From contig NW_027395284.1 in the NCBI RefSeq assembly GCF_027580225.2, positions 1,569,478 through 1,633,477 on the forward strand: 64,000 nt of DNA. Direction: 5' to 3'. This document shows, piece by piece, positions 1 to 12,782 of this stretch. Made by a program: the position numbers and the translations under genes. Each line of letters starts with the position of its first letter. Within the stretch, counting starts at the first letter, position 1. The stretch comes from Misgurnus anguillicaudatus (taxonomy: Eukaryota > Chordata > Actinopteri > Cypriniformes > Cobitidae). The notes under the pieces are model-generated. The model did no database searches and was not told the DNA's origin. It saw only the letters and a list, made by a program, of their open reading frames with translations.

Positions 1-511
1 GGCTTGCAATTATTTATCAGTGTTGAATTAGTCTGGCGTTTGTGTATTTAAAAAAAGAGACATGTCAGATCACAGCTCTGATTATCCGTCTCATTCTGTG
101 TTGATTCAATCCAATTTAATTGCCTAATTCTTTAATGGAAAACAGAACTAGACAAGTGCTACATCAGGCTTTTTGTTTCTCAAACTGTTCAGGTGGAGCC
201 TGAATGGCAAATGTAAATTAGCATAGCTTATTGCAGTTACATAGTTTTCAACTATGCCGTATACAACATTTTCCCAAATCAACTATTCTAAGTATGCATT
301 TTTTTTAACCATATTTGCAATGCATAATATTTTGATCTCTATCTATCTTCCTGTTAAACCATAACAATTCGTATGAACTACTGATGGACTGCGACAAGTA
401 AAATTAACTCGTTTTTTTTTAAATTACAAAATATCGAAATAAGTCCGATCAGGGCCAGGTAAACCTTACGGCAGTCTGATTTTACACATCGATTTAAAAA
501 AAAAGTTTCCT

Positions 512-661
512 GTTGCTCACCTGGTGAAACATTGCGTTAGCAGCACAAAGGTTGTAGGTTTGTTTCACAAAGATCACACATACCGTACAGACAAACTGTA
601 TAGCCTGAATGCACTGTATGTCACTTTGTATAAAGGCATCTGTGAAATGCAAAAATGTAAA
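512..661 (+). mobile_element. tRNA-derived SINE, diverged copy
   Basis: It matches the pattern of the common teleost tRNA-derived SINE. A GCGTTAGCAGCACAAAGGTT core is followed by an ACACATACCG segment and the TGAATGCACTGTATGTCACT tail with a TAAA-rich end. The head is degraded. Confidence 0.5.
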
Positions 662-771
662 AGTAGTTTTGCATCCTTTTTTGCTTCAGCTGGTTCAAAA
701 CGCCGCTGCACGAGTGCTTACTCGATCTAAGAAGTATGATCACATAAGCCTAATTTTGGCTTTGCTACCAG

Positions 772-1538
772 TTAACTCTTTCCCTGCCGTTGACAAGGTA
801 ACTCGTCAATTAAGACAAAACACTTTTTCTCTTAATCAAATTTTTTAAAGGGGACAGAGAATGAAAACCCATTTTTACCTTGTCTTTGTTGAATAATGGT
901 AGTCTACCCACATTCACAAACACACAAAAAGTGCTAAACATGCTAAACATCTCAGTCTCATAGAAATTCCTCTTTTAGAAATGTCAGCCAGAAAACAACC
1001 CAATCTGAAAAACTGATGCTTATGACATCACAGGCATCTAATTGCCCCTCCACTTTAAAATAATTGGCTACATTTTTTGAGTGGCAGCAAAGTCAGCCAA
1101 TCAGTAATGAGATTGCAAGTTAAGCCAGTAGGGGGAGCCAAATAGGTGCAAAACCACTTGTTTAAAATCCCCCACCCTAATAGAGCTATCTGAGAGAGGT
1201 TTTTAGGAAGCTTCTAAGGCTTTACAGACCCAAACTAAAAAATTTTTGTCTACATGTCACATCACAGAACAAGGATAAATACTCTGTTCAATCATTCTAT
1301 GTCACCTTTAAGAGAATTATTTAAAGAAACCTACCCATATTTGAGAGGTGATAAAAAGAGAACAAATGAAGGTAGAATAAAACTTTTTTTTGAAAGCAGG
1401 GATTTCATTTGATATATTGTTTGTTTGTTTATTTATTTAAAGAAGAACATTTTCTGGAAGGCATTAAACTTTTGCGAAAATCATAAAAAATGCTGGCGCT
1501 GGCAACTTTTTTTTAAATCGCTGGCGGGGAAAAATTAA
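772..1538. mobile_element. TTAA-flanked non-autonomous DNA transposon
   Basis: It is bounded by TTAA. The left end is TTAACTCTTTCCCTGCCGTT; the right end carries the complementary GGCGGGGAAA near TTAA. A second copy lies at 46313-46823 with the same internal segments. The TTAA target fits Kolobok or piggyBac-type elements. Confidence 0.65.
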
Positions 1539-1574
1539 ATATTGCATACATTTTAAAATATTGCTAATCATCTA

Positions 1575-2390
1575 AAAAGCCTTAAATGGCCCAGCACCTT
1601 TGTATCTACGAGAATTACTATCAGAATACAATCCATCGTGTACACTGCGGTCGCAAAACTCTGGACACAGTTGATCAATTTAAGTCTAAACTAAAGACAT
1701 TTCTCTTTAACAAAGCATTCAAATAACTCATCTTGTAAATATACTTATGTCGCAATAGTTAGCTTGTCCGGAACAAAGCATTCACATAATCTGTCTGGGA
1801 TATAGACTTATGCGGCAATAGTTAACTTGTCTGGTACTGAGAAGATATTCTACCACTATACTGTATGTTGCATTACATGCGAATGGTCCATATGCTAATA
1901 TAATTTTGTTTCTCTTTCCCTGTCTCATCCTCAAACATTAGATGCTGAGACTAACAGACCCAGTTCCTGCTGCCATGAAGCTCATCACACCACTGATCTA
2001 CTGGCCTTACTTCAATGTGATGCCCATCTGATGTCTGCCCAGCGACCACCGTCAGCTTCTCTTTTAATTTACTTGTATTTCGTATATACAATACAGTATA
2101 TAGGTCTGCATATATAACAAATTATTTCTCATAAAATAATTTATAATATAGTAATCAGCTATGTCTGGTTCTCTCTCAAGGAGAGACAATGACTAAAAAA
2201 TTAGTTTTTTTCTCCAAGTTTTTTCAACCCCTAGGGAGTCTTCTATACGTTACATTATTACAACGCTTGCTAGTATGGTTAAATCTTAGCCACCATTTTT
2301 TCTGTGTTTTCACCTGCTTTTATTAATGTAAAGCTGCTTTGAAACAATTGTAAAAAGCGGCATGTAAATAAAATTGACTTGACATTTAAT
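1575..2390 (+). mobile_element. L2-type LINE 3' remnant
   Basis: The left part translates as LNGPAPLYLRELLSEYNPS and the right part as VDQFKSKLKTFLFNKAFK plus stop (1724-1726). This is the end of the L2/Rex-class reverse transcriptase ORF. The two parts are in different frames, with the sequence between them missing. It ends with the L2-like tail AAAGCTGCTTTGAAACAATT. Confidence 0.7.
1582..1726 (+). pseudogene. broken C-terminus of L2 LINE ORF2
   Basis: Two in-frame pieces of the LINE reverse-transcriptase C-terminus (from 1582 and from 1670) differ by one frame and lack the usual intervening residues. The upstream reverse transcriptase and endonuclease domains are absent, so it is a 5'-truncated, dead copy. 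Confidence 0.65.
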
Positions 2391-3609
2391 TTTTATACAC
2401 ATAATTAAATGTATAATATACAGCACTATATTATGTATAATATTATAGTCTCTATGTAGGAACCACCACATAACATGGCAGGTATAGCATGCAAACCAAA
2501 AATGACATTTTATATTCATAAGTGTGTAATATTTTTTACCTGATGGAATATTTCTGAGACACATGCGGTTTATGTATTGGTGGCGTCTCATGTGTTCCTA
2601 AGGGTCACGGTGGGGATCCCTGCACTTGATCTCATACCTGTTGAGCTAACACATTTTTCGAACGGGAAAGGACTTCATTACATTAGCATGCTGTGCTCTG
2701 ACTAAATTTGTAAGTTTAATCAGCTGCAATTAAATTACACAGAAAGTGAAGAGCGCAGCAGACATGTCCGATGCCATCAGTAAAATCAAGGGTGTTTTTA
2801 AGCACGCAATATATTTGAACCTACACGTGTGTATTATACTGCATATGTATGAATAATGCATGGATGTACACTCGCACACTCATATACCCATGAGCATTGG
2901 GAAAAAACTATATGGATTTATCATCGTTTGCATGTATAGGGAAAATGCATAAAGAAGCTGCGTGCCGCCCAGATCTAGCTGTGTATCGATTTTCTAGTAA
3001 CAAAACATACTGCATGAATATGGATCGCTGCGAGATGCATGCATATGCATGCCCGCATATACTATCTGAGAGACATACAGTATTTTATCAGTATCTGATT
3101 TAATGGTTTTAAAATCTAGCTTATTTTTATTTACAAACAAAGGCTGTATTTTACAACATCATAGCAAGTGCACTATAAACATCTGCCATCTCACAGAATC
3201 TACTACCAGCGCAAACAAATAACCCTAAGCATCTCTTGGGAGATGTTATTTGAGTATTACATGCTTGTGAAACACTTCTACAACATGACAGCATGTTATG
3301 AATAGGCTCCTAATAACATGCTTTGGTCAAAGACTTGCGAATTGAAATTCAAGCATCATCATATGTGTAAGTACACATATAAAGTAAATAAAAAGGCTTT
3401 GGTTTGAACAAGCTGTCAGCATGGACAATGAAGAGGCTCACTTATCATTCTTTAAAGCCTAGACTATGAGATCTGGGTTTTTTATCGACATCTGTGGTTG
3501 AAAATATAAATTATGGTTATGTATGGAAGTTAATATTTTTTTTGTATATATAATATAATAAATAAAAAAATGTAATGGTCATCTGACCAAACAAAAAGCA
3601 TGATCTGAA
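2391..3609. other. AT-rich intergenic sequence
   Basis: No gene, clear transposon terminus or conserved-looking block seen. ORFs here are short and without codon bias. Confidence 0.5.
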
Positions 3610-4895
3610 TTAAAGGGGACTTTTTAAAAATGTAAAATAAATATTTGGTGTCCCCAGAGTATGTATGTGAAGTTCTAGCTTAAAATATCATATAGATAAT
3701 TTATTATAACATGATAAAATTGCCACTTTGTAGGTGTGAGCAAAAATGTGCCGTTTTTGGGTGTGTCCTTTTAAATGCAAATGATCTGATCTCTGCACTA
3801 AATGGCAGTGCCATGGTTGGATGGTGCCGATTAAAGTAATAGTCTACTCATTTTCAATATTAAAATATGTTATTACCTTAACTAAGAATTGTTGATACAT
3901 CCCTCTATCATCTGTGTGCGTGCACGTAAGCGCTGGAGCATGCTGCGACGCTTCGATAGCATTTAGCTTAGCCCCATTCATTCAATGGTACCATTTAGAG
4001 ATAAAGTTAGAAGTGACCAAACACATCAACGTTTTTCCTATTTAAGACGAGTAGTTATACGAGCAAGTTTGGTGGTACAAAATAAAACGTAACGCTTTTC
4101 TGCGCGGATTTAAAAGAGGAACTATATTTTATGGCGTAATAGCACTTTTGGGCGTACTTCGACTCGCCTGAAAAGTCCGCTCCCCTTCTCACTCTCATAA
4201 TGGTCGAAGTACTCCCAAAAGTGCTATTACGCCATAAAATATAGTTCCTCTTTAAAATCCGCTTAGAAAAGCGCTACGTTTTATTTTGTACCACCAAACT
4301 TGCTCGTATAATTACTCATCTTAAATAGGAAAAACGTTGATGTGTTTGGTCACTTCTAACTTTATCTCTAAATGGTACCATTGAATGAATGGGGCTAAGC
4401 TAAATGCTATCGAAGCGTCGCAGCATGCTCCAGCTCTTACGTGCACGCACACAGATGATAGAGGGATGTATCAACAATTCTTAGTTAAGGTAATAACATA
4501 TTTTAATATTGAAAATGAGTAGACTATTCCTTTAAGGGGCGGTATTATCCCCTTCAGACATCATTAGGGGAGCCAAATTGCGATTACTTACTGGACGGGA
4601 TAATACCACGTCTTAATTAGTGCCGAGATAAAGAGAGAGAGAAAAAAAAATTCACAGCACAATTGAGTTTCAATTGCAACAAACCACCATCATTGCGATA
4701 AGTGTTTAAATTTCATCAGCTCATTTGCATTTTAAAGGACACACCCAAAAACGGCACACCTACGAAATGGCAATTTTAACATGTTATAATAAATTATCTA
4801 TATGGTATTGTGAGCTAAAACGTCACATGTGTACTCTGGGGACACCAAAGATTTATTTAACAAACTAAAAAAGTGTTGTGACATGGTCTCTTTAA
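3610..4895. mobile_element. outer TTAA palindrome split by an inner element
   Basis: TTAA-bounded. The left arm (3610-3830) is the inverted counterpart of the right arm (about 4700-4895); both carry the segment with GGGTGTGTCCTTTTAAATGC or its complement. The family also occurs at 32516-32931, 51972-52401 and 59097-59521. Here both arms of an inverted pair flank the inner element at 3831-4535. Confidence 0.65.
3831..4535. mobile_element. inner palindromic TTAA MITE, 705 bp
   Basis: The left end TTAAAGTAATAGTCTACTCA is mirrored by TGAGTAGACTATTCCTTTAA on the right. The arms are near-perfect inverted repeats over about 330 bases each, meeting near 4175. The transcript would fold into one long hairpin. 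No coding capacity. Confidence 0.85.
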
Positions 4896-5439
4896 AGGCT
4901 AAAAATAACTGTATTAATTGTATTATTAAATATAATTTATTATTTTAAAAAATGCATATTTGTTTATTAATTAATTTGTTTTCATTTGAGTCAGTTAAAG
5001 CAACCAAGACCCAAAAAGATAAATGCATCAATGGTTGTGAATCTAATCAAGAGTTTGACAAAGTCCCTTGTAATCCATTCTTTGATCCATCAATCCAACA
5101 TCAGTCATTTGTCTGTGAATGAGATGTTCAGAAAGAAATCAATTGGCACCAATATGAATGATCCACATCCTGAATACGTACAAGCATCTCTTCATAGATT
5201 TGCCGATTTACAAAAATCTCCATCATAGGCTGGCCTGGAGATGTCAGAGGAAACGCTGGGCTGCTCAGGACCCCTGGACAGTGAGTGATGTGTAGCATCA
5301 GCTCTGCGACGAGAGACACCGTACGATGGGTTGATAAAGAGGGGTGATGTTGTGTAGATCAGCATATATAAATACAGCTGGGGTTGATATGTATGTGCGC
5401 GTGTCTACGTGCTTACGCGAATTTATGTACCTTTCTTTC

Positions 5440-7540
5440 TTGCCGTTCAATAGACATCAGGAGAGAGGCCGTCTCCACCCGACCTAACCCCCCACATCAC
5501 CCCGCACCCCTCCCCTCTTCTGCCCTCACCCGGGCTCCGGAGAGGCATGATTTAAAGGTGCTGAGATTTGTGGGTTCAACCCACGGCCAGACGAGCTGAC
5601 ACCTCCATAAATCAGAGAGGGTGGCCTGCCGCATGCAGCCCACCTGCGAGCCGCCCCCTGGCCAGCCTTGCCTGAAACGCTGACGCCATACTCCCTGCCC
5701 CTTGCCGGACACACGCATCTTGAACAACCCTCATTAACTCCAGAGCCTCAGCTAAACCTCGACACACACACACACACACGGATATAAACACCTACACAAA
5801 CAGGCCGGCGTTCCGGCACAGGTGATTAGGAAACAGCAAACCTCACCAGACAAGCACTTGTTCGGATCCCAAGAGGGAATTCCTGTGATGTGGCAAACCC
5901 AACATGTTGTGCCCTGGAGCCAAACAAACTGCCTCTAATATGCTAGTAAATATGGATTTATATTTTTCATTTTTTTTATGCACTTTTGTGTGCAATACAT
6001 TTGTGAAACACCTACACACCACCTTCCTGGCTTATAAACACATCAACAAAACTTTCGTTTAGAAGTTCACTCTGCCGGTTTAGATGTTAATGGTTGTAAA
6101 TCTGCTGCTTTCAAATGGTGTGGCTTTGTTTCAGCATCTCAATAAAACACATTACCTTAACTCAAAGCTGTTGATGAATCAAATTTCCATGCTGTTCACT
6201 TTCACTTCACTGGAAATCAACATTTGACAGAAAATAACATTATTACGTTCAATATTTTCCTCGGCTTCCTCTAGAACTTTCTTCCTACTGACCTTTTACC
6301 AAGGACTGAGAGCAATGTTAAAAAATAGAAACAAAAAATGCCACAACTGTCGACCCTGTGACTTTTAATCGGGCCAGTGCTGTCATTGCAGCCCGCCCTC
6401 CACTGGGCCCAAACTGGACTTGGGCTGGCCTTACCTGGTCTGGGACCAGGGGTCAACAAGGGCCATGTTCTTAATTAAAACTGTATGGCTTCAGGGGCCT
6501 GAACCGTCACTCAGATAGAACTCTGTTGCCTTTAAAGATGAGAGCCGGGTCCAGACTAAAGACAAAGGGGGCGAGGAAAAGCGCACAGAAGAACTAACGA
6601 GAGGACGACTGCATCTGACAAAATAAATGATCGGGGCTCTGCAGTCAGAATCATCCCACTGCAATCCATGCACTTTTCCTCCACTTTGTCCTTGGACCAC
6701 AAAGCCATAATTAAATATTAGTAAAATGTTACGATGTTCCTTCTTTATTAGAGGCAGCACACAGTCTACAGTGCCTGAGGGGGACCATGACAAACTGCCT
6801 ATCAAGCCGGCAAAATAATGACAGATACTTCGTACCACACAGCAGAGTTCATACACACACCAGGAGAAGGATTGTCACTATTAAAGTGAATTATTTGTTC
6901 ATCCATCTCATTATACGTCTCTATTTAAATCATTCAGCGCCGGCGATACTTCCTGTACGCTGTGTGCAATTGTTAGTAATAAGATCCATCTACGGTGAAC
7001 GGTAAGATCAAATTCCTCCATCAGTTTGTGATAAAAGACACCTCTGTGTACCCACACCAGGACCGCTACAAAGTTGTGTGTGTCGTGTTAGATCAGAAGA
7101 ATTGAAAGCGTTCACGTGGCTTTGGTGTGTAACACGATCTCTGATCACCTGAACTGCATTTGAGGTTCGAGACCTCACATGAGTTGTAAAGCAGGTGCTT
7201 GATTTATTCCAAAGGTGAAACAGACGCTCCTATTGATGAGTTATTTAGTTGGAGTGAATGTAGAAGAGAGGGTCGCAAATGTGCTGAGTTAACCTCGGAG
7301 GGCTCGTCGCATTCGGCACCTGGGACGCGGCAAGGCACGAACATCCTTGATGATTTGTCGGCATGTGGTTCACACCTGTGCAAATGCAAACATGCTTACC
7401 CGCGAGCAAACTCAAACCCTGTTGGATTTTCACTGTGGTGCGCATGATATAATGAAAAGTGTGGGGCTAGTTGTCAAACTGTGTACTTTACATTATTTCG
7501 TAATAGTGTCCAAATGTTTTCACTTTGCATGGGGTTATGT
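5440..7540. promoter_or_regulatory. repeat-poor, relatively GC-rich block, possible conserved non-coding DNA
   Basis: Mostly unique sequence with no transposon ends, only a short CA repeat at 5763-5780. Blocks around 5540-5730 and 6270-6800 are less AT-rich than their surroundings, as conserved non-coding elements often are. No coding frame with codon bias. Function is inferred only. Confidence 0.2.
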
Positions 7541-7802
7541 TTTATAATGAAACAGCAGGCTTTTGGCAACAGACTTTAAGCAAAAAGGTCAAAGATTTCT
7601 ATAAAAACAAAATATTTAAAGGTAACACAAAAATATTTAAACCACAGAAAAACTGTTAAATTTAAAACATTTTAAATGTGACAACATGCCCCGACCTGAC
7701 ATTTATAATATACACTATAATGTGCTAACATCCGTATGTGACAACTTGTGTCCTGGTCTCCACTGCAATGTTATAACAAGCAGTAATAAAATTGACTCTG
7801 CC

Positions 7803-8041
7803 TACACTACTACAAAAATACTGGGCAATTTTGGACCCAGTGTTGGGTCAAAAAGTGACAAACCTAGCCATTGGGTTAAATTAACCCAATTTTTTTTATA
7901 TTTGACCTATCAATGGGTTAAAGCAACCCAGCATTTTGGGTTGAAACAACCCAGCATTGGTTAAATTACAACCTAACAGCTTTGGTTAGTCCCTCTTTGA
8001 CCCAACACTTGGTTAGAAATAACCCAGCATTTTTAGAGTGT
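7803..8041. mobile_element. GGGTTA/AACCCA-rich MITE
   Basis: Terminal inverted repeat: left ACACTACTACAAAAATACTG, right complement ACACTCTAAAAATGCTGGG. The interior alternates TTGGGTTAAA and AACCCAGCA motifs. A related copy lies at 40966-41171 and a fragment near 47300-47345. Confidence 0.65.
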
Positions 8042-8216
8042 TTCTCATCTTATTTTAACAAAATACAAACTTCTCTATGACAATGCAAAGCTTAATTACA
8101 CAAATAAATCATTTCTTTGTTGATATATACCTAATTTATTGAAATCAACCAACGAAAGCACTCAAAACAGCAATTTTTATTGTTAGTGCTGCAGGTCTAT
8201 ATAGTATAAAGTTAAT

Positions 8217-9646
8217 GGGCCCTATAATACAATCGGCGCAATGCGGCGCAATGCACAATTATCATTTTCACGTTTAGCGCTAGGTTGTATACTGTACCAA
8301 ATGCATTTGCGCCCATTTGTGCAACCATGTGCGTTCTGGTATGAAAACAAGGTGTGTTCCGACATTTTGTTGGCTCGTTACTATTTTGAGACAACTAAAA
8401 TAGACTATGCCATAGACCAAATAAAACCTTGTCTAAAGTCAATGGCGCAATATTGTTTTTGTTATTTAAGGAGTGCCTTAGTAATATGCGCCTACAAACG
8501 GGACGACAATGCGCGTTTGCGTTTGCATTTCACACACACGGATGAGCAGCAGCACACAATTTTTTTAAATATGAAAAATTAAAGGATTAAAATGTAAAAG
8601 ATTATTATTGAGTCTCTTGGACATAAATGAGGACCGATTATGAGACGTTGAACGGCGTAAAGAGCTGCTTCACCTGCTGTAACCTGGTAAGTAATTGCAG
8701 GTTTTGATTTAAAAAAAATATATAAAATATATATAAAAATTGTATATAATGACATTGGGCTGTGGATATGCTGAGAAGAAAACCTTTATGCTTTTCAAAA
8801 CCCTCACGGCGTTGTCCGAGTGCTGAAACGTTTCGGAATCAGCTCTCGACACGTTTGTAAATTCTTTATCTCCTGTTTGTTACGAATAAAGTATTTTTTG
8901 GGGCGGCAGTGGTCGAGTGGTTCATGTAGGTTGTCTACAATCGGAAGGTTGGTGGTTCAATCCCCGGCTCCACCTGACCAAGTGTCGAGGTGTCCTTGAG
9001 CAAGGCACCTAACCCCAGCTGCTCCCGACGAGCTGGATGGCGCCTTGCATGGCTGACACCGCCGTCGGTGTATGAATGTGTGCGTGAATGGGTGAATGTG
9101 AGGCAATATGTAAAGCGCTTTGGATGGCCATTGGTCTATGAAAGCGCTATATAAATGCAGTCCATTTACCATTTACCATTTTTAGTGTACAAACCTTTTT
9201 TCCATATATGTACATTCGTTTTTGAGATTACGCTGATCATCTGGGCTATCCTTCCATTTAAAGCCTGCTAATTTTACTTCCATGAAAATTTTTAATACAA
9301 AAAATGAAAACAATGCAATTTTTAACATCAATCTAAGAGTGGTGGTCTTCTTCCTCAGCTTAGTTTTTTAGTTTATAAATTCCGCCATCTAAATATGAAA
9401 TCGGCATGGCGCCAGCATAGCTAGCTTTTAAAAGGGATGAAAGCTGAGACTGTCTTTGGTTTATTGCACGTTACGCCCAAAACACACCCATTACTCATTA
9501 CCAGAATAGGAACAACCCTTTTCGACTTTAAACTCTTTTAGATTTTTCTTGTCATTAAATTAGCAAAAGTAGAATAGGACACACCCGTTTAGACCATGCC
9601 CCGTGCGCTTTAGACAATGTGCCTGGATCGTTAAAATAGGGCCCTA
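8217..9646. mobile_element. GGGCCCTA-ended DNA transposon hosting a SINE
   Basis: It begins GGGCCCTATAATACAATCGG and ends TTAAAATAGGGCCCTA, a terminus common in teleost non-autonomous hAT-like elements. The left interior has repeated GCGCAATGC motifs. A SINE (8901-9181) interrupts it. A target duplication is not clear. Confidence 0.5.
8901..9181 (+). mobile_element. tRNA-derived SINE with intact pol III boxes
   Basis: An A box TGGTCGAGTGG (8910-8920) and a perfect B box GGTTCAATCCC (8954-8964) form a tRNA-Ser-like head. The body contains GTCCTTGAGCAAGGCACCTA and the tail TGTAAAGCGCTTTGG, then GCGCTATATAAATG, which is shared with L2 LINEs. It is full length and ends in a CCATTTA direct repeat. 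Confidence 0.85.
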
Positions 9647-10743
9647 ACGAAACGCAAGTATCACGTCAAGTATTTCGTTTCGAAACGAAAACGCAGTATC
9701 ACGTCACTAAAACCGAACATTTTTGAAAACCCCTGCAAGGGTGAGTATTTTAAGAAACTCCGGTTGCAATGTTGTCATGTAGACAGTAAAACCGGGGGGG
9801 GGGGGGGGGTTTGCCTTGCGACGTCACTTTTATAAAGCTGGATTGGCGAAGGTGGCTTTGCGATTTGAGTTATATCGCGCCTACTGGTGTGGCATGCTCT
9901 TGACAGTGCTTGATAGCGTGTGCTTGCTTTTTCATGAGGACTGAGATTTCTTTTAAACCGAGTATGTGTGGACGGGATTTTTTTGGAGGAAAAACTCTGG
10001 TTATAAAAATACCCATGTCCATGTGGTCTAGGCCTAAATCACACTTCCAAATAAGTGTACATTTTGTGAATTTAATTAGTACTACCCTACTGAAGCACGC
10101 TTAAAAAAACTATCAAATGTTTGCCTACATTTGAAGGGCTCAGATTCAAAACCCTCAAAGTGCGTCTGATATGTTTTCTTTCATCAGACTCATAATGGAT
10201 TCTGCCAACAAACCAGTATTTCTGAATGGCCTGAGAGTGGGATTAAGCGGATTTGAAACGAAATTATTTGAAGAACGTATAATATGTGCTGAGAGCATTC
10301 GGTTAATATCATTATCTCATTTTTGACGGAAGTGGCGTTTAGAGGCTTTTGCATCTGAGCTCCTTTGTTTTTCATACTGTGTGTTTCCTCTTTGTAAATG
10401 TGCAGCCTTTTGTGTTAGTTGGGCATTAGTCCCTGGTTTGTCCTTAAGCAATGAAGCTGCCCACTGTTCTTGACAAAAAGCCTTGGAAAAGTGTAAGTTC
10501 TGCGGTTTCCCAGCATGCTCTGCACATTTGAGTTCAACCTCACATATGATGCTGTGACACTCAGAACAATTGATGGACTCATACACAACTATCACAAGAG
10601 GAAGCAATGCTATAGGAAGTCAAACACAATATAAACTTAATTTAGCATGATCATTTGTTTAAAATAATTTAAGTAGTCTTTATGCCACTTGGAAGATCCT
10701 TTTATGTTAAGCAAAATACAGCTGAATTAACATTTATCAGTAC
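9647..10743. other. intergenic, partly repeat-like
   Basis: 9650-9830 has repeat-like sequence with a 16-G run near 9797-9812. The remainder has no recognised feature. Confidence 0.4.
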
Positions 10744-11183
10744 CAGTGACGGCCGGTGACTTCTTTTTTATGTATGTAACCCGTCATGTGTGTGGTTTGT
10801 AATTTCAAAATATGCGTTCGGCACGTCGAGTGAATTTATGTGCATCACACGTCTTGTCAAAATAAGTGCCTGCTGCAGACGCGTCTAAAGGGTTTATGAT
10901 AAAAGAGACGCTCGTGTTTGCCAGATACTCGCATAATCTCATGTACAATCACAGTTTAGTGTTTAGTGAGTGTCTTGCGTGTATTTTGTGAATGTGCACG
11001 TCTCTTTTATTATAAACGGCTATGACGCGTGTGCAGCAGGCACTTATTTTAAGAAAGCACGTGATGCACATGGTTCACATGACGCAACAAACACATATTT
11101 GAAAACACAAGCAACACACATCACACTCCGAAAACATATTTTGAATTTGCGCCCCTCATAAGAGCAGTCACGAGTCGCCACTA
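10744..11183. mobile_element. hAT-like MITE, 440 bp, 8-bp target duplication
   Basis: Flanked by ATCAGTAC at 10736-10743 and 11184-11191. Ends: CAGTGACGGCCGGTGAC and the inverted GTCACGAGTCGCCACTA. Large internal inverted arms share AAATAAGTGCCTGCTGCA and its complement. The 8-bp duplication and CAGTG terminus fit the hAT superfamily. Confidence 0.85.
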
Positions 11184-11191
11184 ATCAGTAC

Positions 11192-12536
11192 ATGTGCTCA
11201 TTTGAAATCAAACCCATCTCTCTCTCTCGCTCTCTCTCTCTAAAAATGCTAATTATTTTACATAATTAAAAAAGCACAACTGTATATGAATGCATGCACA
11301 CATGCACTGCATTTGTTATTTCATCTTGTTAGTGCCAAAACAAAAAAAAGCCCCAGGGACACTGTCGCATAAAATACGACATGAGCATTTTGTGCACTTC
11401 AAGTTCGGATAGCTGCTCCGTTTTAGCCCTGCAGCACTGCAGTTTATCGGGCTTACTTAAAAAAAGAAAATCAATCAGATGCGTCTCAATTAATCTGCCG
11501 AGTGGCGCATTGATTGTGCCTCTAAATTGGGTCAACAGGATTGTCTATTTAAAGGCCAAGACCCTTTAATCATCATTTTATGTCCAATAGACTTGCATAG
11601 AGCCGCAGTGGTTCTGATGGCCGGCGCAAGAGAAGACAGCTGTGTCTTATAAGGCAGATATATCCTCCCCGTCTTCGACAGCAAACATCCAATGCGGCCA
11701 TAAAACTAGACATGCACACTGTAGCAACTTCCCATGTGGCCTCTGCAAGCGCAGCACTGTTTTGATTAAGATGTGTGAGGAGGACGCATGTTGTTATCCG
11801 AGCTACACCTGCAGACAAAATGTACATGCTGTATGGAGCTATGTAATGCTGTATGCTCTGTCATTACTTATTTCTTGAACCTGATCATTAGAAATGTCTG
11901 CTTACATTGCCATTCTGCAAGCGATAACATCAGATTATGGCGTTCATACAATTTGATCAATATCCGGCATAAAGGAACATAATAAGCTTAAAGAAGCCTG
12001 AGATGGCTTTTTGGGGTTATCTATCTTGTAACTGCTTCAAAACCAGCAAACCAGCATTATATTAAACAATTTTTATAGGGTATAGCAACATATAGAGTTG
12101 CTATATTGACTTTAGTGATTTTGACATACAGAATCTGAGAGTAGCTGTTTGTGAGAATATCAGATATCAAAACCACTGTCATACAAATAAATTATATATA
12201 AGTTTTTAACATTTAAAATGTGACAACATGCCATGACCTGACATTTATAAACAAAAAAAAGCTGTTAGAATCCAGCTAAGATATAACCCTTGTGCCAGCA
12301 TCACCATGGGACTTGGGGATGGATTCTGTCTACCTGATGCCATCTTATTTTAACAAAATACAAACTTATTAAAATACACAATTTTCCTCTGCTAACGTCT
12401 ATCATCATGGAATTGGACATCGAAACACATACAGCCACTAATCTGTACGTTGTGAATGGCCTGAATACGTCAGCCGGAAATGTGACGCTCCTAACCATGT
12501 TTGAAAGATTCGCTCACAATGGAATGCTAACAGAAG
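11192..12536. other. intergenic, no gene seen
   Basis: A CT repeat near 11219-11240. The stretch 12200-12375 repeats sequence from 7660-7710 and 8047-8076, so the two are copies of an old repeat. Nothing else supported. Confidence 0.4.
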
Positions 12537-12782
12537 TTAAAGGCGGAGTCCACGATGTTTGAAAGCCAATGTTGATATTTGAAATCACCTAAACAAACAC
12601 GCCCCTACCCCAATAGAATCTGGACCTTCTGTTGATAGACCCGCCCCACACATACGCAACCCAGGCAACGATGACGGTTAGTAGACACGCCCCTTACTGC
12701 TGATTGGCTATAAGTGTGTTTTGGTAGTCGGCCCGTCTCCTTTTCCAAAGCGTTTTTCAAAGATCGTGGACTCCGCCTTTAA
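12537..12782. mobile_element. TTAA MITE, copy 1 of 3
   Basis: The ends TTAAAGGCGGAGTCCACGAT and ATCGTGGACTCCGCCTTTAA are perfect 20-base inverted repeats that include the TTAA target. The interior carries GATAGACCCGCCCCACACAT, shared with the copies at 13714 and 14582. Confidence 0.9.

Noticed and set aside
3831..4535. CRISPR array or phage-like repeat
   Set aside because: It is a palindromic DNA transposon in a vertebrate genome.
6491..6856. 121-codon minus-strand frame
   Set aside because: Composition is that of the background; no splice or domain support.
8904..8975. Functional tRNA-Ser gene
   Set aside because: The boxes are intact, but the body continues into a SINE with an L2-like tail and no clean cloverleaf end.
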